Below are positions 1-7,508 of a stretch of 20,959 nt of DNA, piece after piece (within the stretch, counting starts at the first letter, position 1; the number at the start of each line of letters is the position of its first letter). Made by a program: the position numbers and the translations under genes. Source of the stretch: DATLFP01 sp035540955 (GTDB lineage Bacteria; Actinomycetota; Acidimicrobiia; Acidimicrobiales; CADCSY01); the NCBI GenBank assembly GCA_035540955.1, contig DATLFP010000258.1:1-20959 (forward strand), given 5' to 3'. The notes under the pieces are model-generated. The model made no database searches. It had not been told where the DNA came from and was given only the letters and a program-made list of their open reading frames with translations.

Positions 1-864
1 CGGCGCCGCCACGATCAGGTCGACGAGCGCGCGGGTGATGCTCGGCTCCAGGCCCTCGGTGTGGCCCTTGTCGATGCGGACGACGTCGGCGATGAGCCGC
101 CCGTCGCGGCCGCCGGGATAGAGCCAGACCTCGGCCCGACCGGGGCGAGGCTCGCGCCCCCAGCTGAGGGTGGCGTTGCCGTCCCAGCGTGAGTCGTGGA
201 TCTGGCCCGGCTGGTCGTCGATCACGTCGGGTTGGCGGACGCGGGGCCCGGCGCCGTAGCGCTCGGCCCACGGCGAGGTGTCGGGGAGGGAGGCGATCTC
301 GTGCTCGCCCACGGCGAAGATGAACGAGAAGTCGGCCGCGGGCGGCGGCGGTGCCTCCTGGCGCCGTCGGGCCATGAACCCCGCCATCGCCGCTCGCTCC
401 TCTTCGGTGCGGGGTGGCCCGAAGTCGGGCACCAACGGGGCCTGACCGATCCGACCGCCCGAGAGGCTGAGGAACCCGTCGACCCGGTCGGCGAAGAACG
501 GGTCGCGGGCGAGCAACCGGCTCGAGGTCAGGCCGCCCTGGGAGTGACCCGCGAGCCAGAACGATCGGAGGCGGTCGCCGAACCGGGCGAAGGCCTGCTC
601 GACCACGGCCCGGAGGTGCTCGTCGTCGGCGTCCCGCGTCCAGTGCCGCATCGGTTCGGCCGTCTTCGCCGTCGGCGCCGCCACCACGAGGCCGTGGCTG
701 TCGACGTGGTCGTGGGCCGGGAAGTACCGGCGCTGCCACACTCCGGCCGAACCGCCGCCGTGGAGGTTGAGGATGAACGTCAGGTCGGCCCTGTCGGGGT
801 CGCTCGGCACGTCGAGGTGGTACTTCCGGCCCGACCGCTCGTCGACCCCCGTCTCGCTGGTCAT
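1..864 (-). CDS. Alpha/beta hydrolase, PHB-depolymerase/feruloyl-esterase-like (C-terminus cut by window edge)
   Basis: The minus frame is open from an ATG at 864 to base 1 (288 codons, no stop), so the C-terminus is missing. Visible landmarks are an oxyanion-hole HGGGS at residues 35-39, a nucleophile elbow GHSQGG at 106-111 (Ser108) and a late GHT motif with the likely catalytic His268. This order fits the LpqC/PHB-depolymerase-like esterase group. No signal peptide or membrane segment is visible, so the enzyme is probably cytosolic. The substrate cannot be told. The start is supported by a TAGGTT box at 872-877 (minus), 8-13 nt before the ATG, with no Shine-Dalgarno, as in leaderless actinobacterial genes. 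It is divergent from the esterase at 927. Family-level confidence is high; the specific function is open. Confidence 0.85.
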   Translation of the reverse strand, partial: MTSETGVDERSGRKYHLDVPSDPDRADLTFILNLHGGGSAGVWQRRYFPAHDHVDSHGLVVAAPTAKTAEPMRHWTRDADDEHLRAVVEQAFARFGDRLRSFWLAGHSQGGLTSSRLLARDPFFADRVDGFLSLSGGRIGQAPLVPDFGPPRTEEERAAMAGFMARRRQEAPPPPAADFSFIFAVGEHEIASLPDTSPWAERYGAGPRVRQPDVIDDQPGQIHDSRWDGNATLSWGREPRPGRAEVWLYPGGRDGRLIADVVRIDKGHTEGLEPSITRALVDLIVAAP

Positions 865-926
865 GGCGCGGAACCTAGGGCGATGCGCCCGGCACGTGCT
901 GGGGGCCGTGGGGCAGGCTGTCGCCC

Positions 927-2156
927 ATGGCTGACCTGAAGCTCGAGGTCGATCCCGGCGAGGTCGGGTTCGACGCCGATCGACTTGCCCGCATCGACAC
1001 CCACTTCCGTCGCTACGTCGACGACGGCCTGCTGCCGGGGTGGCTGGTCGCAGTCGCCCGCCGCGGCCAGATCGCCCACCTGGCGACCCACGGCCAGCGC
1101 GACATCGAGGCCGGCGCGCCGGTCGAGCTCGACACGCTGTGGCGCATCTTCTCGATGACCAAGCCGATCACGTCGGTGGCGGCGATGATGCTCTACGAGG
1201 AGGGCGGCTTCGAGCTGAAGGACCCGGTGAGCCGGTTCATCCCGTCCTTCGGCGACACCAAGGTCTACCGGTCGGGGTCGGCGGTGAACCCGGTGCTCGA
1301 GCCGCAGAGCGAGCCGATCCGGATCTGGCACCTGCTCACCCACACGTCGGGTCTCACCTACGGCTTCCACCACGCCACCCCCGTCGACGCCATGTACCGG
1401 GCCGGCGGCTTCGAGTGGGGCAACCCGCCGGGCCAGGACCTCGCCCAGATCTGCGACACGTTCGCCTCGTTCCCGCTGCTGTTCCAGCCGGGTAGCGAGT
1501 GGAACTACGGCGTGTCGACCGATGTGCTCGGCCGGGTCGTCGAGGTCGTGTCAGGCCAGCGCCTCGACGTGTTCCTCCGGGAGCGCATCTTCGATCCCCT
1601 CGGCATGACCGACACCGCGTTCCACGCGCTCGACGCCGATCGGCTCGCCGCCCTCTACATCCCCACGCCCGGCACGCGGAAGGCGCTGCGCATGGATGCG
1701 ATGGGCGACGCCGCCAAGGTGCAGCCGACGTACCTGTCGGGCGGTGGCGGGCTCGTGTCCTCGGCGGCCGACTACCACCGCTTCAACCTCATGCTCCTGA
1801 ACGGCGGGGAGCTCGACGGCGTCCGGCTGCTCGGCACCCGCACCGTCCGCTACATGACGCAGAACCACCTCCCCGGCGGTCAGGACCTCGAGCAGTTCGG
1901 CCGGCCGCTGTTCGCGGAGACGTCCTTCGACGGCGTCGGCTTCGGTCTCGGGTTCTCGGTGGTGCAGGACCACGTCGACAACAAGGTGCTGTCGTCGATC
2001 GGCGAGTTCGCGTGGGGCGGCGCCGCGAGCACCGCGTTCTGGGTCGACCCTGCCGAGGAGATCACCGTCCTCTTCATGACCCAGCTGCTCCCGTCGAGCA
2101 CGCACCCGATCCGCTCGCAGCTCAAGCAGCTCGTCTACCAAGCCCTCGTCGACTGA
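927..2156 (+). CDS. Serine hydrolase of the class C beta-lactamase fold (family VIII esterase-like)
   Basis: 409 aa. The SxxK motif is SMTK at residues 76-79 (Ser76 nucleophile, Lys79 base), followed by HTSG at 139-142 and the second motif Tyr194 in NYGVS. A C-terminal WGG in EFAWGGAAS stands where true beta-lactamases have KTG. Tyr-x-x-Ser plus WGG is typical of EstB-type family VIII carboxylesterases rather than drug-inactivating beta-lactamases; the substrate is probably an ester. There is no signal peptide, so it is likely cytoplasmic. The ATG has no clear Shine-Dalgarno but has a CAGGCT box 8-13 nt upstream. It converges with the GNAT gene, leaving 25 bp between stop codons and no obvious terminator. 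Confidence 0.9.
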   Translation: MADLKLEVDPGEVGFDADRLARIDTHFRRYVDDGLLPGWLVAVARRGQIAHLATHGQRDIEAGAPVELDTLWRIFSMTKPITSVAAMMLYEEGGFELKDPVSRFIPSFGDTKVYRSGSAVNPVLEPQSEPIRIWHLLTHTSGLTYGFHHATPVDAMYRAGGFEWGNPPGQDLAQICDTFASFPLLFQPGSEWNYGVSTDVLGRVVEVVSGQRLDVFLRERIFDPLGMTDTAFHALDADRLAALYIPTPGTRKALRMDAMGDAAKVQPTYLSGGGGLVSSAADYHRFNLMLLNGGELDGVRLLGTRTVRYMTQNHLPGGQDLEQFGRPLFAETSFDGVGFGLGFSVVQDHVDNKVLSSIGEFAWGGAASTAFWVDPAEEITVLFMTQLLPSSTHPIRSQLKQLVYQALVD

Positions 2157-2181
2157 CGGATCGGAACGGTTTAGAAAGGGC

Positions 2182-2769
2182 TCAGCGCGGGTCGCGCCAC
2201 ATCGGGTAGAGCGACGGGCCGTCGGGGAGGTCGATCGTCGTCCCGTGATCGTCGAACCCGTGGCGCCGGTAGAGCGACATGTTCCGCGGGTTCGACGACT
2301 CGAGGTAGGCCGGCACCCCGTCGGCGTCGCACCGGTCGAGCACGGCCCGCAGCGCCCGCGCCCCGAGCCCCTGGCCGTGCCGCTCGGGCAGGGTGCTGAT
2401 CACGTTCAGGTACCAGTGGGGGCGATCGTGGGGGTGCGCCGCCTCCATCAGCTCGCCGAGGATGCGGAACCGCTCCTGCACGTCGGCCGGGAACGGTGAC
2501 TCGTCCTCGGCTCCGTCGCCGCCCTCCTCGGGCGGTGGCTGGTGGTCGGGAGAGCGCCACATGGTCACGCACGCGTCGTCGAGGATGTGGAGGATGCTCG
2601 TCTCCGTGCCGAGATAGCTCCGGGCGAGCCCGCCGAAGCCGATGCGCAGGCCACTGTCGCGCGTGGCCGGATCGGGGAACAGCCAGCTCGTCAGCGGGTC
2701 GGCGGCGAAGCCGGCGGCGCAGATGCGGGCCACGAGATCGAGGTCGGCGTCGGTGGCGAGGCGGGGCAC
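2182..2769 (-). CDS. GNAT-family N-acetyltransferase
   Basis: 195 aa, GTG start at 2769. The acetyl-CoA-binding P-loop is RHGQGLG at residues 130-136, preceded by a WYLNVIS beta strand, and the C-terminal motif YLESSN..NMSLYRRHGF at about 155-172 is typical of the GNAT fold. The acceptor substrate is unknown. An acidic, proline-rich insertion (about residues 73-95, PPPEEGGDGAEDE) interrupts the middle of the domain. A TATCGT box lies 7-12 nt before the GTG (2776-2781), inside the 16-nt gap after the upstream PEP-utilising gene, so it may have its own leaderless promoter as well as read-through transcription. Confidence 0.88.
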   Translation of the reverse strand: MPRLATDADLDLVARICAAGFAADPLTSWLFPDPATRDSGLRIGFGGLARSYLGTETSILHILDDACVTMWRSPDHQPPPEEGGDGAEDESPFPADVQERFRILGELMEAAHPHDRPHWYLNVISTLPERHGQGLGARALRAVLDRCDADGVPAYLESSNPRNMSLYRRHGFDDHGTTIDLPDGPSLYPMWRDPR

Positions 2770-2775
2770 GGCCCG

Positions 2776-2781
2776 ACGATA
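2776..2781 (-). promoter_or_regulatory. Putative -10 box (TATCGT) of the GNAT gene
   Basis: The box spans -12 to -7 relative to the GTG start and fits TANNNT with leaderless spacing. It is one of a recurring set in this window. Confidence 0.4.
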
Positions 2782-2785
2782 CGTC

Positions 2786-4453
2786 TCAGGCGAGGACGCG
2801 AACCGCCCCGCTCGCCGGGTCGACCTCGATGGTGGCGCCGTCGGGGATGGCGCTCATCGCGTCGCCGGCACCGATGACCGCGGGGATGCCGAGCTCGCGG
2901 GCGATCACCGCCGCGTGGCAGAGGAGGCCACCCTCCTCGGTGACGATGGCCCCCGCCATGGCCAGCACCGTGTTGTACGTGGGGGCGGTGTACGGCGCGA
3001 CGACGATGTCGCCCGGTTCCATCGTCGCCAGTGCCTCGGCCGCGTCGTGGACCACGCGTGCCGTACCCGTGTAGGGCTCGGTCCCGATGCCCATGCCGTG
3101 CAGCGACGCCTGGTCGAGGTCGGCTTCCAGGGTGTCGACGACGGTGAGCACGATCCGGGTGATGCGGGCGAGGTTCGGCGGCATGGCCGAGACGGGCGGG
3201 GGCGCCTCCTCCGGACCGAGCCGGGCCGGCGCGTCCATCGTCGCCCACCGCCGCCGTTCCGCCGCCCGGCCCTCGATCTCGGCCAGATCGGGTCCGGCGC
3301 CGGTGGTGAGCAGCGAGCAGATCTCGTCGACCGACAGCTCGAACACGTCGGCCTCGGACGCCAGCCGGCCGGCGCCGTGCAAGCGACGGCCGGCGTCGAG
3401 GATCGCCCGGCGGAGGAGGCCGGCGGGCCACTCGTAGGTGAGCGGCCCGTTCTCGTCGCGGAGCCCGTAGGAGAGCCGGGCGTCCTCGATCGCCTCGTCG
3501 AGCTCAGCGCGGTGGGCGGGCGGCACCTCCTCGCGCAGCGCGGCGATCGAGGCCAGCGCCGCCTCGGCGTCGTCGGGCGCGGCGGATCGTGCCCCCCGGA
3601 TCGACGCCGCGATCACGTCGGGGAGCTCGAGCAGGAACCGGTCCTCGACGTCGTAGCCGGTGGTGAGACGCCAGCCGTGGAACCGCAGGTACTCGTCGAG
3701 GGCGTCGGACGCGGCCGGCACCGCCCGTACGTCGTCGAGCGACGTGATCGCCGCGGGATCGACCCCGGCGGCGCGCAGGGCGCCGGCGATGGCCGCCAGC
3801 TGGACGGCCGGCTCGCGGGTGGCGGGCGAGGCGGCGACGAGGGCGCGGAAGGTGTCGTCGCGGTGCAGTCCCCAGTCCTCGAGCTTCACCATGAGGTCAC
3901 CGAGCGGGCCCATGTCCGAGACGTGCAGCCGGAAGTGCAGGGCGGTGGACTCGAGCAGGTGGGCGTGCAGCTCGGTGAGGTGCTCGACGAACGCGGCGTC
4001 GTCGAGGGCGGACACGTCGACGTCGGTGAAGCGCAGGTTGGCCTTCACCAGCTCGGGCTTCCACTCCGACTCCCAGCGGGCGAGCTCGGCCCGCCACCGC
4101 TTGGTCGCGAAGCTCTCCTTGGCCAGCCGCTCGGCCCGCCGGAACGCGGGATGCAGGCGGGTGGCGAGCCAGAGGGCGGCGGCCGGCGGGGGGCGCATGT
4201 CCTTGTCGCCGCCGATCAGCGGCACCAGGCGGCGGTAGAACTTGCCGTTCACGCAGCGCATGGTCATGGTCCGCAGCGGGGCGCCGAACATCGCGAACCC
4301 GTCGGTCATGCCCGTCTCCAGGCAGTGCTCGTAGAGACCGCGCTGGATCGGTCCGGGCGCCGGGCCGCAGTGGGAGGCGTCGAGCTCCCACGTGCCGGGT
4401 CCGGGCTTGGTCCAGGTGGCGTCGTCGGCGGAGGTGCGGGCGGCGGCGGTCAT
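2786..4453 (-). CDS. PEP-utilising-enzyme mobile-domain protein (phosphohistidine swivel domain, no ATP-grasp)
   Basis: 555 aa from the ATG at 4453. The C-terminal domain carries TEEGGLLCHAAVIARE with His513, the phosphorylated-His position of PEP synthase, PPDK and rifampin phosphotransferase. The conserved ELGIPAVIG follows. The remaining ~430 residues form a helical region with no recognisable PEP/pyruvate-binding ATP-grasp motif, so it cannot be called a full PEP synthase. It may be a phosphocarrier component or an antibiotic-phosphotransferase relative; the reaction is unknown. An in-frame upstream extension exists, but the chosen ATG overlaps the tetR stop as ATGA, the expected coupling geometry, and gives a normal N-terminus. 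Being co-transcribed with tetR suggests control by that repressor. Confidence 0.82.
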   Translation of the reverse strand: MTAAARTSADDATWTKPGPGTWELDASHCGPAPGPIQRGLYEHCLETGMTDGFAMFGAPLRTMTMRCVNGKFYRRLVPLIGGDKDMRPPPAAALWLATRLHPAFRRAERLAKESFATKRWRAELARWESEWKPELVKANLRFTDVDVSALDDAAFVEHLTELHAHLLESTALHFRLHVSDMGPLGDLMVKLEDWGLHRDDTFRALVAASPATREPAVQLAAIAGALRAAGVDPAAITSLDDVRAVPAASDALDEYLRFHGWRLTTGYDVEDRFLLELPDVIAASIRGARSAAPDDAEAALASIAALREEVPPAHRAELDEAIEDARLSYGLRDENGPLTYEWPAGLLRRAILDAGRRLHGAGRLASEADVFELSVDEICSLLTTGAGPDLAEIEGRAAERRRWATMDAPARLGPEEAPPPVSAMPPNLARITRIVLTVVDTLEADLDQASLHGMGIGTEPYTGTARVVHDAAEALATMEPGDIVVAPYTAPTYNTVLAMAGAIVTEEGGLLCHAAVIARELGIPAVIGAGDAMSAIPDGATIEVDPASGAVRVLA

Positions 4454-5019
4454 GGTGTGATGGCTCCTTCGGTGATGGCGCGGTCGACGACCGCATGGAC
4501 GGCCCAGGCCGTCACGCGTGCCGCGTCTTCTGGTGTGTTGTCGAGCCGGTCGCACAGCTCGAGGAACGTCGATGAGGACGTCATGGCGACGACGAGGTCG
4601 ACGAGCAGTGCCTGCTCGTCGCCGAGGTCGACGCCGGCCGCCCGCAGCGACTGGTCGGTGATGCGCCGGGCCGGCTCGATGCGGCGGTCACGGATGGCCC
4701 GCCCCACAGGGGTGATGTGTTGCGACCGCACCGACGCGAGGTGCTCGCTGAACCCGATCCAGGCGCGGGTGAGATAGGCCGGCAGACCGTCGAGGCCCAC
4801 GACCTCGCCCACGTCGGGCACGCGGAACGTCTCCGAGGCGGCGTCGACCAGCGCCTCCTTGGTGGGGAAGTAGCGGTAGACGGTGCGGAGGCTGACGCCG
4901 GCCCGCTCGGCGATGCGGGGCATCGAGAGCGACGCCGGGTGGTCTTCGACGAGGACGTGGTGGACCGCCTCCACGATCTGGTCCCGGGTGGTCGCCCGCT
5001 GCTGCTCCCGCAGGCTCAC
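4450..5019 (-). CDS. TetR/AcrR-family transcriptional regulator
   Basis: 189 aa, GTG start at 5019. The N-terminal helix-turn-helix (about residues 12-60) reads TRDQIVEAVHHVL, then MPRIAERAGVSLRTVYRYFPTKEAL, which is diagnostic of TetR. The C-terminal ligand-binding region is helical and unspecific. The stop overlaps the start of the PEP-utilising gene by 4 nt (ATGA), so the two are translationally coupled. Two near-identical palindromes lie immediately upstream of the start and cover its predicted promoter, which points to autorepression. The GTG has no Shine-Dalgarno, so the mRNA is probably leaderless. The ligand is unknown; the coupled gene is the most likely co-regulated target. Confidence 0.92.
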   Translation of the reverse strand: MSLREQQRATTRDQIVEAVHHVLVEDHPASLSMPRIAERAGVSLRTVYRYFPTKEALVDAASETFRVPDVGEVVGLDGLPAYLTRAWIGFSEHLASVRSQHITPVGRAIRDRRIEPARRITDQSLRAAGVDLGDEQALLVDLVVAMTSSSTFLELCDRLDNTPEDAARVTAWAVHAVVDRAITEGAITP

Positions 5020-5034
5020 GACACGAACCGTGTC
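5020..5034. promoter_or_regulatory. Proximal TetR operator candidate
   Basis: A perfect palindrome, GACACG-AAC-CGTGTC, with 6-bp arms and a 3-bp spacer, abuts the tetR GTG and contains the predicted -10 box (CACGGT on the minus strand, 5027-5032). Confidence 0.7.
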
Positions 5035-5056
5035 ATGACGACATGGACCGTGTCAA
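5027..5056 (-). promoter_or_regulatory. Predicted tetR promoter
   Basis: On the minus strand there is TTGACA (5051-5056), an 18-nt spacer and CACGGT (5027-5032) placed 8-13 nt before the GTG. The -35 is a perfect consensus, while the -10 keeps only the A at position 2 and T at position 6. Both elements lie inside the paired palindromes. Confidence 0.5.
5040..5054. promoter_or_regulatory. Distal TetR operator candidate
   Basis: GACATG-GAC-CGTGTC is a second copy of the 5020-5034 palindrome with one arm mismatch. Its centre is exactly 20 bp away, about two helical turns. It overlaps the TTGACA -35 hexamer at 5051-5056. Confidence 0.65.
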
Positions 5057-5086
5057 GAGGCTGGCCGGTGACCGTGGCGGTGCGGG

Positions 5087-5713
5087 TCAGCCTCCGGTCT
5101 GCCACATGGTGCGCTCGTAGCCGTCCTCGAGGGCCTGGGCGATCACCTCGACCTCCACCTCGGGCGCGACCTGGTCGCGGAGCATGCAGGCGACCGACGG
5201 CATGTCGCTCGTGTCGGGCCACTGCTCGGCCTGCCACACCGAGCCTCGCCGCAGCGCCTTCGCGCAGTGGATGTAGGCCTCCTCCACGTCGACGGCGATG
5301 GCGACCTTCGGCACCACGCCGCCGACCGCGCTGGTCGCCAGCACGGTGGGGTCGGTCGACAGGCGGGCCCGGCCGTTCACCCGCAGCGTCTCGTCGATGC
5401 CGGGGATGAGGAACAGGAGGCCGATCCCGGCGTTGTCGAGCAGGTTCTGCAGCGAGTCGAGGCGGTTGTTGCCGGCCAGGTCGGGGATGACGACCGTGCC
5501 GTCGTCGAGCACGGTCACGAAACCGGGCGGCCCGCCCTTGGGCGACACGTCGCACCGGCCCGCCGTGTCCGATGTGGCCACGATCACGAACGGCGCATGG
5601 GCGATGAAGGCGCGGTCGTGGTCGTCGATGGCGGCATGCTGCTTGCGCAGCGCCGGCGCCCCCGGCGGGCGGTAGATGGCCCGCAGCTCGTCGGTGGTGG
5701 TGATCTCGCTCAC
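5087..5713 (-). CDS. Pyridoxamine 5'-phosphate oxidase-like flavin-binding protein (MSMEG_1061-type)
   Basis: 208 aa, GTG start at 5713. The split-barrel core shows HAPFVIVATSDTAGRCDVSP at about residues 39-58, then GGPPGFV, VVIPDLAGNNRLDSLQNLL and GIDETLRVNGRA. This combination is typical of the MSMEG_1061-like branch of the PNPOx superfamily, whose members bind FMN or F420 and are usually of unknown substrate. True PdxH activity is not implied. A TACCGT box at 5720-5725 sits 7-12 nt before the GTG, supporting this start and a leaderless mRNA. It lies 35 nt after the PLP-dependent lyase gene and is probably co-transcribed with it, though no functional link is provable. Confidence 0.85.
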   Translation of the reverse strand: MSEITTTDELRAIYRPPGAPALRKQHAAIDDHDRAFIAHAPFVIVATSDTAGRCDVSPKGGPPGFVTVLDDGTVVIPDLAGNNRLDSLQNLLDNAGIGLLFLIPGIDETLRVNGRARLSTDPTVLATSAVGGVVPKVAIAVDVEEAYIHCAKALRRGSVWQAEQWPDTSDMPSVACMLRDQVAPEVEVEVIAQALEDGYERTMWQTGG

Positions 5714-5719
5714 GGGCCC

Positions 5720-5725
5720 ACGGTA
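5720..5725 (-). promoter_or_regulatory. Putative -10 box (TACCGT) of the PNPOx-like gene
   Basis: A TANNNT match spans -12 to -7 relative to the GTG, with no Shine-Dalgarno between. Confidence 0.45.
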
Positions 5726-5748
5726 CGAGCCCGCCGTGATCGGCGCGG

Positions 5749-6990
5749 CTACTCGAGTCCGGCGTAGGTGGTCGAGCGGTCCTCGGCTCGGGACCCCCGC
5801 ACCTCCTCGACGCATGCCGCGAGGTCGGCGAGGTAGTCCTCGATCACCGGCGCGTTGCCGGCGCTCACCGTCGAGTGGAGGGTGTCGGGCGGCGCCTGGC
5901 GGTCGTGGAGCCAGCCGCGCGCCAGGAGGGCGTCGCCCACGGCGAACACGTCGAGGGCGTCGTCGTCGGACGCCATGGCGACGATCTGGGCCTCGGGCTC
6001 GCCGAGCACGCGCAGCCCCTCGATCGCCCGGATGCCCTCGACCATCCGCTCGCGGGTGCGGATCGTGCGCTCGGTCAGGCGCTTGTACCCCTCGACGCCG
6101 AGATGGTGCAGCACCGCCCACGCGGTGGCCATCGGCATCGCCGAGCGCGAGCCCTGCATGTTGGGCGAGGCGTACAGGCCCCCGAGCCAGTTGTCGAACA
6201 CGAACGTCTGGTAGCGCCGGAGGTCCTTGTCGCGGTGGAGGATCACCGACGCGCCCTTCGGGGCGTAGCCGAGCTTGTGCACGTCGGCGGAGATGGTGGT
6301 GACGCCGGGGACGCGGAAGTCCCACGGCGGGACGTCGTGACCGAGCAGCTCCATGAACGGGAGCACGAACCCGCCCATGCACGCGTCGGTGTGGAACGAG
6401 GCACCGACCTCGGCCGCCAGCGCCGCCAGCTCGGGGATGGGGTCGATCACACCCTGCGGGTACTGCGGCGCCGAGCCGACGACGAGCACGGTGTTCTCGT
6501 TCACCCGGTCGGCCATGGCGTCGACGTCGGCCCGCCAGTCGTCCCGCACCTTCACCTTGTGCACCGTCAGCCCGAAGTAGTAGGCGCCCTTGTGGAACGC
6601 GGCATGGGCGCTCTCGGGGAGGACCATCTCGGGCGCGGTGATGCCCCGCTCCGCCTTCCCCCGCTCGCGCGCCGCCTTCACCGCCATGAGGATCGACTCG
6701 GTGCCGCCCGAGGTCATGAACCCCGCGGCGGTGTCGCCGTGGAAGAGGTCCGCCGTGATCCCGCACACCTCGGACTGGATCTGGGCGAGGCTCGGGAACG
6801 CGATCGGGTTCAGCGCGTTCTCGTGGAGGAACTCGACGGCCACCGCCTCGGCCACCTCGTGCACCGACGCGCCGCCGTCGAACACCAGGCCGAACGTCCG
6901 GCCTTCGCGCCAGCGGGCGTCGTTGCCCCGCTTGGCCTGCAGTGCCTCGAGGATCTCGTCCTTGGACAGGCCGTGGGTGGGAAGCCGCAT
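5749..6990 (-). CDS. PLP-dependent decarboxylase/lyase, sphingosine-1-phosphate-lyase-like (group II)
   Basis: 413 aa, ATG at 6990. A fold-type I PLP enzyme is shown by TSGGTESILMA at 93-103 (phosphate-binding loop), SAHAAFHK with His129 (ring stacking), HTDACMGGF with Asp202, and SADVHKLGYAPKG with the Schiff-base Lys239. The run PQGVIDPI and the lysine motif match bacterial sphingosine-1-phosphate-lyase-like proteins better than glutamate or aromatic decarboxylases. The expected reaction is cleavage of a phosphorylated amino alcohol or an amino-acid decarboxylation; the sequence does not decide which. Bacterial sphingolipid genes are not visible nearby. A TAGCGT box at 6997-7002 supports this start and transcription independent of the upstream sigma operon. 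Confidence 0.85.
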   Translation of the reverse strand: MRLPTHGLSKDEILEALQAKRGNDARWREGRTFGLVFDGGASVHEVAEAVAVEFLHENALNPIAFPSLAQIQSEVCGITADLFHGDTAAGFMTSGGTESILMAVKAARERGKAERGITAPEMVLPESAHAAFHKGAYYFGLTVHKVKVRDDWRADVDAMADRVNENTVLVVGSAPQYPQGVIDPIPELAALAAEVGASFHTDACMGGFVLPFMELLGHDVPPWDFRVPGVTTISADVHKLGYAPKGASVILHRDKDLRRYQTFVFDNWLGGLYASPNMQGSRSAMPMATAWAVLHHLGVEGYKRLTERTIRTRERMVEGIRAIEGLRVLGEPEAQIVAMASDDDALDVFAVGDALLARGWLHDRQAPPDTLHSTVSAGNAPVIEDYLADLAACVEEVRGSRAEDRSTTYAGLE

Positions 6991-6996
6991 CCCGTG

Positions 6997-7002
6997 ACGC
7001 TA
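6997..7002 (-). promoter_or_regulatory. Putative -10 box (TAGCGT) of the PLP-lyase gene
   Basis: A TANNNT match lies at -12 to -7 from the ATG at 6990, in the 38-nt gap after the membrane-protein gene. Confidence 0.45.
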
Positions 7003-7028
7003 CCCACGGGGGGAACGCAACCGGCTCG

Positions 7029-7508
7029 TCAGTGGCGGGGGCGGAGGACGCTCAGGAAGACGGCGGCCGCGACCGCGACCGTGAACACGAGCAGGATCGC
7101 GTTCTGCGCGTCTTCGGCGCCGGAGAGGCCGGGCGCCGGATGGAGCACGTGGTAGGCGGCGTGGGGCACGGCGAACGCGGCGAACGCGACGACGGCGACG
7201 AGGACCGAGCGGCGATCGGCGAGCCACGCGGCGGCGAGGAGCACGACGCCCGAGGCGAGGAGACCGGCGCCCGCGTCGGTCGCCAGGTGGGCGTTGAACG
7301 GCGGCTCGGCGGCCACGAGCCGGGGATCCCAGCCCGGGAACCGGTCGAACCACGCTTGTGGCGCCAGGACGGCCCACAGCCCGGCCGCCGCGTTCGGGGC
7401 ACCGAGGGCGATCAGCGCGATCCGGACCCACCGGGCGACGGGTGCGGGTTCCCGGGTGGGCGAGGTCGGCTCGACGGCAGGGGTGCGGGTGCTCGCGGTG
7501 GCGGTCAT
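7029..7508 (-). CDS. Four-helix membrane protein (DoxX-like architecture), paralogous to the upstream putative anti-sigma membrane domain
   Basis: 159 aa from the ATG at 7508. The N-terminus is polar and Ser/Thr/Pro-rich for ~25 residues. Four predicted membrane helices follow (about 28-50, 78-96, 100-122, 134-155). HLATDAGAGLLASGVVLLA resembles HFATEGGLALVAVGLVVALA of the gene upstream, with a shared H-x-A-T-acidic-x-G motif before a glycine/alanine-rich helix. A preceding P-x-x-W...F/V-G segment is also similar. I infer a distant paralogue. The start overlaps the upstream stop as ATGA, implying coupled translation. The function is unknown; a role in sigma-factor control or membrane stress sensing is inference from position. 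Confidence 0.75.
   Translation of the reverse strand: MTATASTRTPAVEPTSPTREPAPVARWVRIALIALGAPNAAAGLWAVLAPQAWFDRFPGWDPRLVAAEPPFNAHLATDAGAGLLASGVVLLAAAWLADRRSVLVAVVAFAAFAVPHAAYHVLHPAPGLSGAEDAQNAILLVFTVAVAAAVFLSVLRPRH

Noticed and set aside
927..2156. Beta-lactamase resistance gene
   Set aside because: SxxK is present, but Tyr-Gly-Val-Ser and WGG replace the YxN and KTG motifs and there is no signal peptide; an esterase is more likely.
2157..2181. Bidirectional terminator between the convergent esterase and GNAT genes
   Set aside because: The 25-bp gap contains no inverted repeat or T tract.
4454..4555. 34-residue N-terminal extension of the PEP-utilising protein
   Set aside because: It lies wholly within the tetR coding region and is Arg/His-rich; the ATGA overlap at 4450-4453 is the better start.
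2642..4777. Plus-strand open frame (711 codons) across the PEP-utilising and tetR genes
   Set aside because: It is an antisense shadow; the minus-strand proteins have clear family motifs and coupled starts.
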